Shown here in pieces: positions 6,904 to 7,363 of a stretch of 7,363 bases of DNA. The stretch covers positions 1 through 7,363 of the forward strand of contig RFXC01000208.1 of NCBI GenBank assembly GCA_009921765.1, written 5' to 3'. The DNA comes from Betaproteobacteria bacterium (GTDB taxonomy: Bacteria > Pseudomonadota > Gammaproteobacteria > Burkholderiales > Burkholderiaceae). Below the pieces are notes generated by a model. It ran no database searches. It was not told the origin of the DNA and saw nothing but the letters and a program-made list of their open reading frames with translations. Positions within the stretch are counted from its first letter, which is position 1. Each line of letters opens with the position of its first letter. A program made the translations under genes and the position numbers.

Positions 6904-7363
6904 TCAACTCATCATGATGACCTGGCGGATCGATTCGCCCCGCGCCAGGCGATCGAGCGCCGGATTGATCTCCTCGAGCCGAATTCTCTCCGACAGCAGC
7001 CGATCGACCGGCAACACCCCCTGCCGATACATCGCAATGAACCGTGGCACATCGCGCGCCGGCACGCATGAGCCGACGTAGCTCCCTTTGAGCGTGCGCT
7101 CCTCCGCAATCAGCGATACCGCCTGCAGCGACCAGCGTGCCGCCGGATTAGGCAGCCCGGCCGTGACCGTGGTGCCACCGCGCGCGGTAATGCGGTAGGC
7201 AAGTTCGAGCGCAGCAACGTTGCCCGCCATTTCGAACGCATAGTCGACCCCGCCGGCCGTCAGATCGCGGACCTTGGCGATGGCATCGGGATCAGAGGCA
7301 TTCACACAGGCGCTCGCACCGAGCGACCGGGCGAGTTCGAGCTTGCTCTCCAGCATGTCGACC
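6904..7363 (-). CDS. Zinc-type (MDR) alcohol dehydrogenase, C-terminal part (5' partial)
   Basis: The reading frame enters from the right window edge and ends at TGA (6904-6906). The visible 152 or so residues begin with VDMLESKLELARSLGAS, typical of the second half of the NAD-binding fold in medium-chain dehydrogenases. The Asp two residues in and the Lys five residues later correspond to horse-liver ADH D223 and K228, which bind the adenosine ribose, so NAD+ rather than NADP+ is likely. Further family features are GGVDYAFEMAG, the ARGGTTVTAGLP strand-turn, and the C-terminal ERTLKGSYVGSCVPARDVPR and LPVDRLL blocks. The catalytic zinc ligands lie in the missing N-terminal half and cannot be checked. 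An ATG at 7354-7356 is internal to the fold, not the true start. The gene is followed by the GMC dehydrogenase after 6 nt, so both probably sit in one operon for oxidation of an alcohol. Confidence 0.93.
   Translation of the reverse strand, partial: VDMLESKLELARSLGASACVNASDPDAIAKVRDLTAGGVDYAFEMAGNVAALELAYRITARGGTTVTAGLPNPAARWSLQAVSLIAEERTLKGSYVGSCVPARDVPRFIAMYRQGVLPVDRLLSERIRLEEINPALDRLARGESIRQVIMMS

Noticed and set aside
6909..6920. Perfect 12-bp palindrome TCATCATGATGA at the end of the alcohol dehydrogenase gene
   Set aside because: It is explained by the final codons ATC ATG ATG and sits at a coupled gene junction. There is no independent sign of an operator.

Overview
This is a GC-rich bacterial window in which every gene lies on the minus strand. 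From high to low coordinates the order is: zinc-type alcohol dehydrogenase (truncated by the window edge), GMC-family FAD alcohol dehydrogenase, FAD oxidoreductase of the L-2-hydroxyglutarate dehydrogenase family, a 455-bp non-coding region with two parS sites, then mnmG, rsmG, parA and the first codons of parB. The mnmG-rsmG-parA-parB order with parS nearby is typical of the chromosome region next to the replication origin in Beta- and Gammaproteobacteria. The MnmG sequence reads most like Betaproteobacteria (Burkholderiales-like). That placement is recalled family resemblance, not a computed phylogeny.

Region 1-3600 is the conserved housekeeping block. mnmG and rsmG overlap by 17 bp; they encode a tRNA wobble-uridine modification enzyme and a 16S rRNA methyltransferase. 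After a 70-nt gap come parA and parB, which are 2 nt apart and each have a GGAG ribosome binding site. Together with the parS sites they form the chromosome partitioning system: ParB loads at parS, spreads, and interacts with the ParA ATPase to segregate newly replicated origins.

Region 3601-4055 has no credible gene. It holds one perfect 16-bp parS, a second parS with a perfect 14-bp core 89-90 bp away, a parS half-site between them, a GC-rich inverted repeat also between them, and a triplet of TCGTCAG repeats on the mnmG side.

Region 4056-7363 looks like a catabolic or redox operon of three dehydrogenases (alcohol dehydrogenase, GMC, L2HGDH-like). The first two are only 6 nt apart, and the third follows after 76 nt. 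The substrate cannot be read from the sequence.

No new multi-gene system was found. The most unusual item is a perfect 12-bp tandem duplication inside mnmG. It inserts four residues into the normally invariant [11 protein letters not shown] motif of the FAD domain. The parS cluster is the clearest functional non-coding signal.
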